This document shows positions 43,001 through 53,351 of a DNA stretch of 64,000 nucleotides, in pieces. The stretch lies in the NCBI GenBank assembly GCA_035582835.1, contig JAYKAV010000397.1:29244-93243 (forward strand). The letters are read 5' to 3'. The stretch comes from Phoebastria nigripes. Lineage: Eukaryota > Chordata > Aves > Procellariiformes > Diomedeidae. The translations under genes were made by a program, and so were the position numbers. The notes below the pieces were generated by a model that worked only from the letters and a program-made list of their open reading frames with translations, was not told the DNA's origin and searched no databases. Numbering within the stretch: position 1 is the first letter of the stretch; every line of letters begins with the position of its first letter.

Positions 43001-45724
43001 TGAATACAATACTTCCCCCCTCCCCCCCAAAGAAATTATCTCAAAGTTGATCAGATTTAGTAACTAACATTAGAACACATATGAAATTAAGTATTTTGCA
43101 TACAAGCCTCATGAAGCAAGACACATTCACAGTTAAGCTAATCCAAAAGCTGCTTGCATACATATAAACTATGCATACTTCCTTCAACAAGATGGCTCAC
43201 ATGCAAAATCATGTATTTCTTCAAGTGCTTTATTAGCCTGAGATCACTGTGAGATTCTGCACAGAGCAGGAAGAGGCATCTCATTAGAATGAGGGAAAAC
43301 AACCAATGTGGAGTTCTAAAATGGAGTTCTATTTTTGTTCTGATAAAAAGTTTTAAAAATGTTTTAGACAAACAGCACATTAATATTGGTAGAAAACTAC
43401 TAAACTTTTAAGATTAAGAAATCAAACATTATCAGAAGCTCAAAAAAATAATTGATCAAAGTTTCAAGTGGAGCTTCTGAAGTGCAGGTTTGTTCAGACT
43501 CCAACTTGTTCACTGCTCTAGGAAATATTTTGCATCACAGAATGCACACCAAATGAACAATGTGTTATTAACAGTAACGACAAATATGAAAGGAAATAAG
43601 AGTCGCCTGTCATCTGACAGCAATAAAAGATAAAAAAGCCTCATTTGCCTAACCTGCTCACAAAGAACATTCAATGGTGATAAAATCCTATGACTTTTCC
43701 AAAAGTCAAGTCACTGGATAAGAAGCATGACTTAAAATCTTTTTTTTCTTCTTAATGTCCATAAACTTAGCTCTAGCACATCCACTATATTTCTAATTCT
43801 TCTGTCAATTTCTTTCCATTAAATCACCATGCTTGCTTGAGGGGGGGGATTTCTTCTGTTCAACCAGCCACATTCTTAATACAGAACTTGCTTAAGTTGA
43901 AACAAAAGGACACAAAAACAGAGCAGATGTTAATTAGTCTGAGCATATTTGATTAACATTTGCTTTAAAAAACTCAATAAAGAAATGCGTGAGCTCAAGA
44001 ATAATAATTAAAAAACTCTACTATGTCTATAACGATTTTACCCAACACTTTAGAAATGCAAGTTTTTAAATAGTGCAAGTTATGCAATCTCATTGGAAAG
44101 TTATTTCCATGATTATTCTAAATTTCCTGTTCAGATTAATTAACATTATGATTTTAAAATCATAAATTAGAGGCAAAGCATATACGTGGACAGTATCTTA
44201 ATGCTGCTAAAAATAAGCTTTTTTTAAAAAAAGTAAAATTCCTGATCATATTGTGGGAAAATAAAAAAAAATTTAACTGAATTATCATTATTTACATATG
44301 AACATTTTTTCNTCACAAAGTAAGTAGCAAAACAGGAAAACACTTTCTAATTAATCTTGCTAAGACAAAACTTCATACATATCAATAAGCACCTTCATCT
44401 TGGTATCAGACTTCATCACTACTTGCAAGAACTTTCACTGAAGTGCTTTTGGGACAATATGCATCTACACGGATAGAATATAAAAGGACTTAAACTAAAC
44501 TCCCTTACTCCTTTGGCATTTAGTTTTTTAAAAGCACTATCACACTATTTAGTATTTAAACTGAAGCAGGGGAGGGGAAAGAACTGAAAGGGTACTCCGA
44601 ATTCTTATTTGTGGCAATTTCTAGGAAAGCAGGTTCTTTACAGACTTTTTTCCAGTTTCTGCAGTTCTTTCTCCCATTGAAAACTTACGCCATACTCTCT
44701 CAGTTCCACGTGCCTGCATATAGCAAACTGAAGCACCAGGACATTCGGTGCATAACAGAGTTCTATCCAATTGGGAATAACAGACTAAACACTAAAGCTC
44801 CAGAGTTACACATGCTTAATTTTATGCCTGTGAGCACTTTCACTGAAAATGAAATATAAAATGCTACAGCCTGAAATATAATTTCTTATTTCAAGTATTT
44901 TAGTAGCATCAACAACAAAAGAAGTATTACTGAAGAAAAAAAGAACTGCTTCCAAATGTTCTTCATCAGTGGAACAAAAAAACGAAACTATAAATGAATC
45001 AAGTACCTGCCATTATGTTCAGCTATAAAAAAATACCAGTAGACAAGACATTGCCACATGCCGAATTGATTGAGAAATTCCAGTGTTAGGGAGAGAAAAG
45101 AATAGAAGTTTTCCAAATGAAGACTCAACACGGTCAGCAGCTCCTTCCAACAGGTAAATTTTCCACCACAAAAAAAAGAACAAGTCAACTAAGAAGTAGC
45201 AGTCACAGAAACTGCTACGTAGGACTTTTCAGACTTCACAGACTCTCAAAACATTATTTTACTTCTACATTTGGCAGAAGAAGGCATGCAGAAATATTGA
45301 AACCACACAGCTGTATCAGCTTTGTAACATGAACAGATCCATCAAGGAACCTAATACAAATGTTCTGTGGATGAACCTAACATAAATATTTCCTAACAAT
45401 AAACCGTAGTGGGAATACAGACAAGAAAATAATTTTTAAAAATATAAATCTTACTGTAAAATGGGAGATTAAAGTAAAAATTTTAAAAAATTAACAACAA
45501 AGTGTATTTGTTGTTCAACTTTCTCAGACTTAGTTGGTTTTCCCTTCAGAGATTAGTTTATTTAGCTGAAAAGAGCTTAGCTATATAGCCATCTTTGTCC
45601 AAGCAATCAACACAAGAACAGGTTTTGTTCACCTCACCTGAGGAACCAGCAGCAGTCACTGCACAGCCAGGTACAGCACTCTCAGCCTAGGGAACGTGGT
45701 GGGGTTTTTTTTGTTTGGTGTTTT

Positions 45725-45757
<33 letters not shown>

Positions 45758-47014
45758 AACACTACAAAAGGGTAACAATATTCGTGTAAATAAAATTATT
45801 GGAATATGACACTGCTCTTCCAAAATTTCATTGCTTGTTTCCCCAGGCAGTAATCCTATGTAACTGCAAAGCTCCTGTCACTGGTTCATCAGAGAAAGTC
45901 ACCAAAAGGATGCTCAGGTGTTCCTCTAAAGCATCTCTTAAAGAGTGAACTAAAAAAAATCTCTGCAAAGTTAAAAAGAGTAAATAGTGATGGAGTGAGT
46001 ACAAAGCACACATTTCATTGCTGTTTCAAGCAGCTTCTAATTCCTGCTTGCCCTGATCACCACTAAGAGAAAAAAAAAAAAACATTTAAAATGGAAGGGT
46101 CCAGTCATGTGTACATGAAAAACCGCAGCAATCAGAGGGAAGAGAGAAGAAGCAGGCCTAACAAGGTTACAAAACCACAGCAGCTTTTTGAGAGAAAGTC
46201 TTCAGCTGCATGATCAATGAGTTTCAACGGTTTAACAACGAAGGCCATACCTCCCCGATGGCTTCAGGAAGCCTGGCCTGAAGAAGATCCTGTTTGCGGG
46301 CCAGCAGCCAGGAGAGGAAGCGCACCTCTCACAAAAGGACCCAGTCCCTCCTCTTTTACGCGGGCGGAGGCCTCGGCTACACTGCGCGGGACCGCGCTCT
46401 CCCAGCCACGACGGGGAGACTGGCACTGCCCGCAGGCAGAGGGGGGACGGGGAAAGGCAACGACCCCGATGCCTAGACCCGGCAGACAACAGAGGGCCAG
46501 GACAACAGGACGGCTCGGGATCACGAGAAGGAAAGAAAATAAAGAGAGAAGCGGGGAGAAACACCGGGCTACAGCAGCGCTCTAAGCCCTGTTTTTAAAG
46601 AAAAAAACTGCGCTAGCAGGGTAGGAGGCGAACCCGCAGCACCAGAGCTCACGGCCCGCACCCCGACGGAGGGGGATGGGGACGGAAAGACGCGATGGAA
46701 GAAGGAAGCGTGTGAGGGTTAAGACAGCAGAGCTCAGCTCCGCGCTGGGCCAGTTCCTCAGCGCCGGGTCGGCAAAAAAAAGGAGGGAGATAGGGAGAGG
46801 AGAGGAACGTGAGTCGCCCACGGCCCACTCAAGACTCGGGCGCCTGAAGAAGCCATTTTAGAGACAAGCTGCGTTGCCCCCACCCCTACCGGGCCGGAGG
46901 AAGAAGAGCGCCCCCACCCCCCTTCCCCGGGTCAGGTCACCCCCTCTCAGCACGGCCCGGGTAGGGACGGCCACTCACCCTCCCCTCGAAGTTGTTCTCC
47001 TCCACGTCGCTCAT
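22011..47014 (-). CDS. TRA2A: TRA2A, transformer-2 protein homolog alpha (8 coding exons)
   Basis: Splicing regulator of the SR-like family. It binds GAA-rich exonic enhancers in nuclear pre-mRNA and promotes exon inclusion. The coding sequence joins 47014-46979, 37463-37330, 35668-35497, 32531-32343, 23735-23620, 23097-22990, 22270-22203 and 22021-22011. All junctions are GT-AG with matching phases, giving 277 residues (human is about 282). Residues 1-114 form the N-terminal RS1 domain, rich in Arg-Ser with a Ser-His repeat. The RRM spans about 119-197, with RNP2 (LGVFGL, about 123-128) and RNP1 (RGFAFVYF, about 162-169). A glycine tract follows at about 218-224, then a Tyr/Arg/Asp linker, then a short RS2 ending SPRRY. 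The [12 protein letters not shown] start and the [19 protein letters not shown] stretch mark it as TRA2A rather than TRA2B. Compared with the mammalian protein as I recall it, one His-Ser pair is added in RS1, the glycine tract is shorter, and an Arg in the post-RNP1 helix is His (AMEHANG). Confidence 0.97.
22203..22270 (-). CDS. TRA2A: TRA2A exon 7 (RS2 domain)
   Basis: 68 bp between a CCTTTAAAG acceptor and a GTAAGT donor (22202-22201). It encodes [22 protein letters not shown], the second, shorter Arg-Ser domain. The final base joins the first two of exon 8 to form an Arg codon. Confidence 0.95.
22271..22989 (-). other. TRA2A: TRA2A intron 6
   Basis: 719 bases between the RS2 exon and the glycine-tract exon, with a GTACCT donor and CCTTTAAAG acceptor. 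Nothing else recognised; one N near 22937. Confidence 0.85.
22990..23097 (-). CDS. TRA2A: TRA2A exon 6 (glycine tract and Tyr/Asp/Arg linker)
   Basis: 108 bp with acceptor CCCTAATAG and donor GTACCT. It encodes Ser, seven glycines, AG, then [25 protein letters not shown]. The glycine run is shorter than in the human protein as I remember it; such tracts vary readily between species. Confidence 0.96.
23098..23619 (-). other. TRA2A: TRA2A intron 5
   Basis: 522 bases of AT-rich sequence with a GTAAGG donor and CCCTAATAG acceptor. Nothing else recognised. Confidence 0.85.
23620..23735 (-). CDS. TRA2A: TRA2A exon 5 (RRM end and linker)
   Basis: 116 bp between a CTCCTGCAG acceptor and a GTAAGG donor. 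It encodes the last helix and strand of the RRM ([20 protein letters not shown]) and the family-typical linker [17 protein letters not shown]. It leaves two bases (CA) that complete His with the next exon. Confidence 0.97.
24541..24640 (+). repeat. C/A-rich low-complexity tract
   Basis: About 100 bases of A with CC/CCC interruptions, mainly AAACAAA and AAACCAAA units. It is the complementary strand version of the G/T-rich tracts elsewhere in the window. Confidence 0.75.
30281..30379 (+). repeat. G/T-rich low-complexity tract with several G runs
   Basis: Contains GGGGG, GGGG, GGG, GGG and GGGG runs plus a (GTTT)n segment. The chance frame it opens is Phe/Gly/Leu/Val-rich and not a gene. Confidence 0.75.
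32343..32531 (-). CDS. TRA2A: TRA2A exon 4 (RRM core)
   Basis: 189 bp, exactly 63 codons, in phase 0 at both ends. The acceptor is CTTACCAG before GCTAAT and the donor is GTAAAT at 32342-32341. It carries both RNA-contact motifs, RNP2 and RNP1, and the helix [15 protein letters not shown], so it is the RNA-binding heart of the protein. Confidence 0.98.
32532..35496 (-). other. TRA2A: TRA2A intron 3
   Basis: About 3 kb between the RS1 and RRM exons, AT-rich. It includes a 16-bp palindrome nested in a short inverted repeat at 33312-33342. No other gene recognised. Confidence 0.85.
35497..35668 (-). CDS. TRA2A: TRA2A exon 3 (RS1 domain, second part)
   Basis: 172 bp between a TTGTTGAAG acceptor and a GTATGT donor (35496-35495). 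With the two carried bases it encodes 58 residues: Arg-Ser dipeptides, four consecutive Ser-His pairs, [17 protein letters not shown], and the conserved approach to the RRM ([13 protein letters not shown]). It ends in phase 0. Confidence 0.96.
35669..37329 (-). other. TRA2A: TRA2A intron 2
   Basis: 1.66 kb. It carries two short direct duplications: an about 20-bp unit at 36763-36802 and a 22-bp unit at 37001-37042. No gene recognised. Confidence 0.85.
37330..37463 (-). CDS. TRA2A: TRA2A exon 2 (RS1 domain, first part)
   Basis: 134 bp, beginning GAG TCT CGC after a TTTTTTGTTAG acceptor and ending before a GTATGT donor (37329-37328) with two bases carried over. It encodes 44 residues dominated by Ser and Arg/Lys, the start of the RS1 domain that mediates SR-protein contacts and is a substrate for SRPK/CLK kinases in this family. 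Confidence 0.96.
37754..38054 (-). other. TRA2A: Candidate TRA2A poison (NMD) cassette exon in intron 1
   Basis: The minus strand shows a branch-point-like TACTAAAT (38079-38072), a pyrimidine tract and ATTAAG acceptor (38056-38055). About 300 bases follow with roughly 30 GAA triplets, then a TAG/GTTAAG donor (37753-37752). Exon 1 ends in phase 0. Read on from it, the cassette is open for 47 codons and then meets TAG at 37913-37911. Its 301-base length would also shift the frame downstream. TRA2 proteins bind GAA-rich enhancers, and the mammalian TRA2 genes are known to autoregulate through such exons. The assignment here is inference from splice sites, composition and position. The exact donor is less certain than the acceptor. 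Confidence 0.75.
41943..41990 (+). repeat. Poly-A homopolymer with N
   Basis: Nearly 50 bases of A with one N at 41972. Length is probably unreliable in the assembly. Confidence 0.9.
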
Positions 47015-47190
47015 GTCGGCAGAGTCCTGGCCACGGGGCTGGGCGAATGGGGACGCTAGTCCCGAGCAGCAACTGTACCCACGACCGCTACCGCTATTAT
47101 TGTTGCTGTTATTGTTATCGCTACCGGTATCGCTGCCACCTCCCTCCCGCCAGAGCCTCCCAAACCGTCTCCCGCAACAGCGCAAAATGG
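46979..47190 (-). CDS. TRA2A: TRA2A exon 1 (5' UTR and first 12 codons)
   Basis: The ATG at 47014-47012 has G at -3. It opens a 12-codon segment ([12 protein letters not shown]) ending at 46979 before a GTGAGT donor, in phase 0. The 5' UTR runs upstream into the CpG island. The upper boundary given is an estimate based on the GC-rich, TATA-less promoter and a YY1-like site near 47181-47198. The UTR contains a short AAC/AAT/AGC-rich repeat around 47085-47130. The reading frame stays open upstream of the ATG to about 47185 but without another ATG, so 47014 is the natural start. Confidence 0.9.
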
Positions 47191-47315
47191 CGCCTCCGCT
47201 CCGTCTGCGCCCGACACCGCGCGGGGGGCGGGGCCCGGCTCGGCCCGCCTGTCACAAAGGAGGCGCCGCCGGCGGGACAACGAGAGCGGCTGCGACAAGC
47301 TTCGCGGCGGCCCGC

Positions 47316-47327
47316 CGCGCATGCGCA
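47316..47327. promoter_or_regulatory. NRF-1-type site
   Basis: CGCGCATGCGCA matches the palindromic NRF-1 recognition pattern. It lies about 130 bases upstream of the inferred TRA2A start region, a usual position for this factor in CpG-island promoters. Confidence 0.6.
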
Positions 47328-47649
47328 GGCCCCTCCCCGTACGCGTGCTCCTCCGGCGGGAGGGGGGCGCCCCGCCTCCTCACGGCGGCTCTTGGGGGCG
47401 CGCCGCCGCGGGAGCTAGCGGTCTGCCCGCCCCGCCCCGCCGCCCGGTGTGCGGGGGCTGCCCCCCACCCCTCCGCGTACAAAGGCGGCCTCTCTCGTCA
47501 GGGGCGGTGACCCCGCACGCCGTGAAAATCAGCCTTGCTGCTCCTCTTCCCCCCGCTCACCTCCTCCCGGCACGTTCTCCGGGTTTCTGCTTCGGCACCG
47601 CAAGGAAGAATTTTTAAAGTTAATACATTTAGGTCCCTGCTATCAGCGG

Positions 47650-50600
47650 TGCTTTGTTATGGCAAAAGGTTGCTTTTATTGTACAAATCTGAAAATGAAC
47701 CCATGTGATTCAGTTTTGAATACTTCTAGAAAACAAAGGCCTAAAATTTCACTTGCAGTCTTGAGAATTTCCTTTTAACCAGGATTTTACTGAAAGGCTT
47801 ATCTTTTGTGCTCAGCCGCATCGCAAGGGCTTCCCTGCGCCTCCTCTGTATCCTGTGCGTTTTTGGCACTTCTTCCTCCAGCACACACCAATAACTACAG
47901 CAGCTCGTACCTTGCAGGCAGCAGGGCCTCAGCACCGAGGCCAAACAGGTAGTTCCTTCGGTCAGAAAATTTCCAAAGATGACGAAACAGCTAGACTTGC
48001 TCTGCCTGCACCAGAAAGCCAGGAGAGCAGGTGAAGACTAGCGGCCAGCAGCTGCAGCTGAAGATTGCCCTGTCCAGAAACAGCGGCCACCCCCCTTTCC
48101 CAGCCTCTTGCTGGTAGCGGAAAGCTCAGCTGCTGCTTCTGCCCCAGCTCTGTGTCTTCCATGTACTTATTCAGGGGCAGGAGCTTCTCTCTGTGGTTGA
48201 GAAGCTGTTCTGCCCAAATTCCTGCGCTGGCTGAGGCTCGTTATCTTCAATTCGCCATGGTTATAACCAAGGAATGACCAGCCTAACTGAGTACTCNTGT
48301 CAGTGAGCATTCCCAAAAAGGAATGAGGAGCTCTGGGGGTGATTCACAGGCAAGAGACGTTTCCCTAGAAATCAAACGCCTTTGCTACATGACGCACACG
48401 CCTGGGGCTTTAGACAGCGGCCATATCCCCAGCACTGGTTGCTTCTTCCACAGCCCATGATGTTGGGTTTCCAACAGCTGCTGTGGTAGCACGACCCGGT
48501 TGGCAAGGTGTCCCAGCGGAGAAGCCACGTTCACGCTGCTCATCCGCGGACAGCTCGACCCACAGCTCGAGGTTCTAACAGAGCCTTGACATAGGATCAT
48601 CTTTACGGAAATGGTTCGTACTGCTTCCTCCCTGGACCATAAATGATCTTGATTATTTCTTGCATCTGTTGTAAACGGAAGGCTGGAACTGTACATGCCA
48701 GCCTTTCCTCTTTTTGCTTGGTGAATCAGAAGTAAATAATCAATTAAAGAGTAAATTAGCTTGCAATGGTAAAGAAGGCAGTATCGGGGAAAAATCTTCC
48801 TTGTCCTCTAGGCTTGCAAAATATTTNATTTTGGCTGAAAGTTTCTTGCATGTCACTTACTTCAAAAGTTNTAGTCAACTCCTTAGCTGGTTTTTGTTTA
48901 ATTACAATTAAATTTTAATTCCTAGGAGGCTGGCCTGAGTTTTAGTCTCTGCTGATGTCTCACTTTCCAAAAGCCATTCTGAATCCATGTCATAATCTGT
49001 CTTTTACACCAGCTCTACTCCATTTGGCTCCAGTAGATAGATTTGCTCATCTCCCTTTTCAGGTGTAACTTTATTAATAAAGCATTTATTCTACTGCAAG
49101 ATCACATACTGTTCTGGTGTAATCTGATTCTGATCCTAGCTGATGTTGCCTGTAATCTAACTCCAGGAACAAAAGGGAATGAGCATGAAGGACATGCTTA
49201 AATTCTGAGATGAAAATGCTTATCAGTCTTCTACCATAAGGTGGATTACTGAAAAAATGGAATATGAAGAACCCATTGAAAATACATAATGGTTACACTC
49301 AGAAAAAACCCAAGTGGGGAAGGGAGGGAAAAGGTCAGGAGAACGTAGGACACAAATATACTACTTTTTGTTAACATATACGTATATAAGATTTAGCTAT
49401 AGCCCACATTGTGATTGCAACTCCTGAGAGTTATACTAATATCAATGCACACATTCAAGATGTTTGCATTATTCCAGCAGGATTTTTTCATTGCTGTGAT
49501 CCTAAAATGCTCTGGCAATTAAACCTAAAATAAAAATGGCAGTCACTGATACAAATACCTATTTTTAAAAAGTCTAATCATGTTTACATTTTAAATTGAA
49601 AACTACAAGCTCTCTTCACCATTTTTTCCATAACACTTCTGCCTTCATTGTTCTCTACAATAACTTCACCATAGTTTCCTGGAGTATAAAGACAACAATT
49701 ATTTGATATTACATTTCAACTTTCACGATTGATTAGTTGGTAAGACTGCAAAGTTGATCTGCTTCTTTGGGAGCCTCTCTGCTAAATGGAAGATGGTTCA
49801 AACACAGAAAACAGCTAGAGATGGCCTAAAGGATACACTAACATAACATAATTATATGCACTTCAGGCATGCCTTGCGGAGTTTTTTCAAGCAATATTAA
49901 TATGCTGTTGTAACATACTGTTAGCCTTAATGCAGTAGTGAGGATACAGTATTCACAATTTGGGGGGGAAAAATGCACTTTGGGGGGAAAGATGGGCCCA
50001 GATCAGGCCCATTCCGTAAAGTGAAAGGGTATAAACTACTGGTAAGGGATCAGGAAGAGAGAAAAATAGGAGTGGCAGTAAGGAGAGTATAAGGTTGCAT
50101 ATATTCTTATCTACATATACAGATTAGAGGATTAATCAGTTAAGTAAGAAGGCAGCAGGTACACTAATCACAAAGCATATTCATCAGAGTGCTGTTCTCT
50201 AGCCATTACCATTAAGCAGTTTAAACACATCATGAGAAAGGAAATTCTTAATACACATTTGAAAAGGACAGAGCAATAGGTACGCAAATTAATGTCAGAA
50301 GGACAGTCTACAGATAGTGAATGGCACGGGAAAGGAACAAAGATAACATTGCAGCAGCGACCTATTTTTGCTTTTTTGGNTTTTGAAAAATAATTCAGAA
50401 CGCTGCAGCACAGCAAGTTTTTACTCCTGCAATCATGGGCTTTTATCTATCACTTGAAATGATCCTGAGAATATTATTACCCACGAATATGAGGACCATG
50501 TAAACACTGCTAAGGTTTGATTTTCATATGTCACTGAGGAGAAACAAGGTGCTTGAAACTCTTCTGTGATATAGTTTTTACCACACATCTTGGATAAGGG

Positions 50601-51840
50601 GAAAAAGTATCACATAATATCATGAGATGCAGGTTCATGAAAGATGACCAAACACATGAGGCTTTCAGGCAATAGGAATTAAGAACGTTACTAATATTTG
50701 AGAGTTCCTGTCAACAGAGGGTACATTTATAATGGAGGCAGATTTCTTAGTACAATTTTGTGACCTCCACAAGCAAATCTTCCTGTGATTACACCATTGA
50801 CAGATTTTCCTTTCTCTCCCTAGTAAGCTCTAAATACCATATAAATTATATTTGCAAAAACATTACAGCTGTTCACTGCACGTCTGTGAAAATAAAGGAT
50901 TAATCACTGAGCAAATAGTACAGTAATAAATGGCAGTGAATAGCTGCAATACGTTTGTTATGTGAAGTCCATTTCAGACCATCTGTTTTTGATCCTTTCA
51001 AGAGGAAATCTTCACAAGAAAATACCCACAGAAACTGATGAGGTGATTCTGCTTTAGAAAATACTTCTAGCAACAATTTTATTGGTGCTGCACAATATAC
51101 AGTCAAACTGTTCACTCAAAAGCTTACTTATCAAATATTTCAGTTTGGTTTTTTTTTTGCCTGTCCTCATTCAATATTATGTAACTTAGCAAAAGACTTT
51201 TGTCCATGGGATGGATTGCATAATCAAATAAATATATCATTCGTTTAATGCAGCTTCTTCTGAATTCTCTGTGGGAATACAGCCTTCTATTCAGTTCAAC
51301 AATTGCCTAATTTTCTCAAATTTAAATTAACTCTCAGGCGAACACAAATATTTTCCAGACCAACAAGAAAAAAACCAACCAACTTTTCCAAAATATGTTT
51401 CACAAGACTCTGAAATAAGGGACTGTGAACTAGTTGACATTAGAAAAGTTTTATATGCAACTGATTCACCGGCTGACATGATACCACCTGCCAACAGTTT
51501 TGTCTATCTACTTAGGTCTAAGCCACTAACCCCTGTGATGTATCAATATCCCTTTTTCTATTAGACCAGCGGATTTAAATGCTGAATTTTCCTGCATCTA
51601 ATCTGTGCAGAAAAAAAAGGTTGAAAACCAGAGAGGAGCCAGGTAGCCTCTGACGCACANGGGAAGGGAGGGAAAGCTGCAGTGCAGTGCAGGTGCAGGG
51701 GTACTGATGGGGAGGTGGAGCGGTGGTGGGATCAGCAAGTTGCCAGGACACCGCTTGCTGCAACTGTGTTTATTTTACAGAGGATGCAGTGTTGCAAACA
51801 GAACCTTCCCTTGCACCCACCTGCAACATCTGACCTGTAA
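47650..51840. other. Intergenic spacer right of the TRA2A promoter
   Basis: About 4 kb of mostly AT-rich DNA with several N bases. No reading frame, RNA gene or repeat family could be supported. Confidence 0.55.
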
Positions 51841-51845
51841 CCGGT

Positions 51846-52367
51846 TGTCCTGGTTTTGGCTGGGATAGAGTTAATTTTCTTCCTAGTGCTGTGTTTTGGA
51901 TTTAGTATGAAAAGAATGTTGATAACACACTGATGTTTTTAGTTGTTGCTAAGTAGTCTACTAGTCAAGGACTTTTCAGCTTCCCATGCTCTGCCAGGTG
52001 CACAAGAAGCTGGGAGGGAGCATAGCCGGGACAGCTAGCCCAACTGGCCAACAGGGTACTCCATACCATGTGACATCATGCTCAATATATAAATAGGAGG
52101 CGTGGTCCAGGAAGTAGCAATCACTGCTTGGGTATCGCTCAGCGGGTGGTGAGCAATTGCATTGTGCATCACTCATTTTGTATATTCTATCATTATTATT
52201 ATTATTATTATCATTATTTTCCATTTTCTGTTTTATTAAACTGTCTTTATCTCAATCCAGGAATTTTACTTTTTTTTCCCGATTCTCTCCCCCATCCCAC
52301 TGAGGGGAGGGGGAAGCGAGCGAGCGGCTGTGTGGTGTTTGGCTGCCTGCCGGGTTAAACCACAACA
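51846..52367 (+). repeat. 5' LTR of the provirus
   Basis: 522 bp, TG...CA ends. It has a TATA-type TATATAAATA at about 52086-52095, then an ATT repeat (about 52191-52210), an ATTAAA-type poly(A) signal near 52233, and a G-rich 3' part. The order of these elements supports plus-strand orientation. Confidence 0.93.
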
Positions 52368-52375
52368 GTCCTCTT

Positions 52376-52393
52376 TCGCGCCCAACGTGGGGC
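52376..52393 (+). other. Primer-binding-site-like sequence (tRNA-Lys type)
   Basis: TCGCGCCCAACGTGGGGC matches the tRNA-Lys(1,2) primer site at 17 of 18 positions. It lies 8 bases after the LTR end, where retroviral primer sites normally follow almost directly, which is odd. It supports a sense (plus-strand) provirus. Confidence 0.6.
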
Positions 52394-52424
52394 TGTGTTT
52401 CCACCCCTGGGGCAGTCAATTGCA

Positions 52425-52970
52425 GGTGTACTGGACACCCCTCCACGTGAAAGCACACTGTGGCCTGCANTCTGCNGCCAAAGGGATTGAGAAAAANGCA
52501 TTAGCGATATCAATGGTGGCATACCACTTGGCTGCCTTTGACTCCAGTTCGTATTGAAGTTCGAGCATGTCNGGCACGGCAGCACTCAATGGCGGCGTGA
52601 CGTCGTTCAGGCCACGATAGTCTACTGTTAGTCTCCACTCTCCATTAGACTTTCGCACTGGCCATATGGGACTATTAAAGGGTGAGCGAGTCTTGCTGAT
52701 CACTCCCTGGCTCTCCAGTCNACGAATCAGCTTATGGATGGGAATCAGGGAGTCTCGGTTGGTGCAATATTGCCACCGGTGCATTGTTGAGGTAGAGATC
52801 GGCACCTGTTGTTCCTCAACCCTCAGCAACCCCACAACAGAAGGGTCCTNTGAGAGACCNGGCAAGGTGGACAGCTGTTTAATTTCCTCTGTCTCCAAGG
52901 CAGCTATACCAAAAGCCCACCAGTACCCTTTTGGGTCCTTGAAATACCCTCTCCTGAGGTAGTCTATGCC
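52425..52970 (-). pseudogene. Antisense protease/reverse-transcriptase fragment in the provirus
   Basis: Read on the minus strand, opposite to the LTR and integrase direction, this carries the N-terminal part of a retroviral reverse transcriptase. Recognisable landmarks are a GVISKTRSPFNSPIWPVRKS block, the WRLTVDYRGLND block, and the first catalytic region around YATIDIAN. The C-terminal half with the second catalytic motif is absent. Several N bases interrupt it. It is a broken fragment without a start or its normal neighbours, apparently inverted within the element. Confidence 0.85.
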
Positions 52971-52973
52971 AAG

Positions 52974-53351
52974 GAGCATGGCATTGAGTGGGTATATCAC
53001 ATCCCCTATCATGCACCAGCCTCTGGGAAAATTGAACGATACAATGGACTGCTNAAAACTACACTGAGAGCAATGGGTGGTGGGACATTCAGACATTGGG
53101 ATACACATTTAGCAAAAGCCACCTGGCTAGTCAACAGCAGGGGATCTTTCAATCGAGCTGGCCCTGCCCAATCAAAACCCTTACGTACTGTAGATGAGGA
53201 TAAAGTCCCTGTAGTGCACATAAAAAATATGCTGGGGAAGACAGTCTGGGTTACTCCTGCCTCAGGTAAGGGAAAACCCATTCGTGGGATTGCTTTTGCT
53301 CAAGGACCTGGGTGCACTTGGTGNGTAATGCNAAAGGATGGGGAAGTCTGA
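52974..53351 (+). pseudogene. Integrase C-terminal fragment in the provirus
   Basis: Sense-strand frame from about 52974 to the stop at 53351. It carries the end of the integrase core (the ASGKIERYN region with the third catalytic acidic residue) and the C-terminal domain rich in W, K and G. The first two catalytic aspartates are missing because the upstream part is replaced by the antisense segment. One N falls near 53054 and two more near 53324 and 53332. Confidence 0.85.

Larger units (their letters stand above)
37464..46978 (-). other. TRA2A: TRA2A intron 1 (9.5 kb)
   Basis: It contains the GAA-rich cassette described separately, a poly-A run of nearly 50 bases with an N (41943-41990), a T run (45720-45754) and AT-rich DNA. 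Plus-strand open frames of 203 codons (38475-39086) and 151 codons (39503-39958) have no recognisable domain and are treated as chance. Confidence 0.8.
46300..47620. promoter_or_regulatory. TRA2A: CpG island promoter of TRA2A
   Basis: GC- and CpG-rich block around TRA2A exon 1 in an otherwise AT-rich window. It has no TATA box near the start but contains GGGGCGGGGC (Sp1-type, about 47225-47240), a perfect NRF-1-type CGCGCATGCGCA at 47316-47327, and a YY1-like GCGCCATTTTGCGC on the minus strand (about 47181-47198). These fit a broadly expressed housekeeping promoter. Divergent plus-strand transcription is possible but nothing coding is seen. Confidence 0.85.

Noticed and set aside
51976..52224. 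Minus-strand frame in the LTR (and its copy near 53961-54161)
   Set aside because: It lies wholly within the LTRs. Repetition in both copies reflects the repeat, not a gene.
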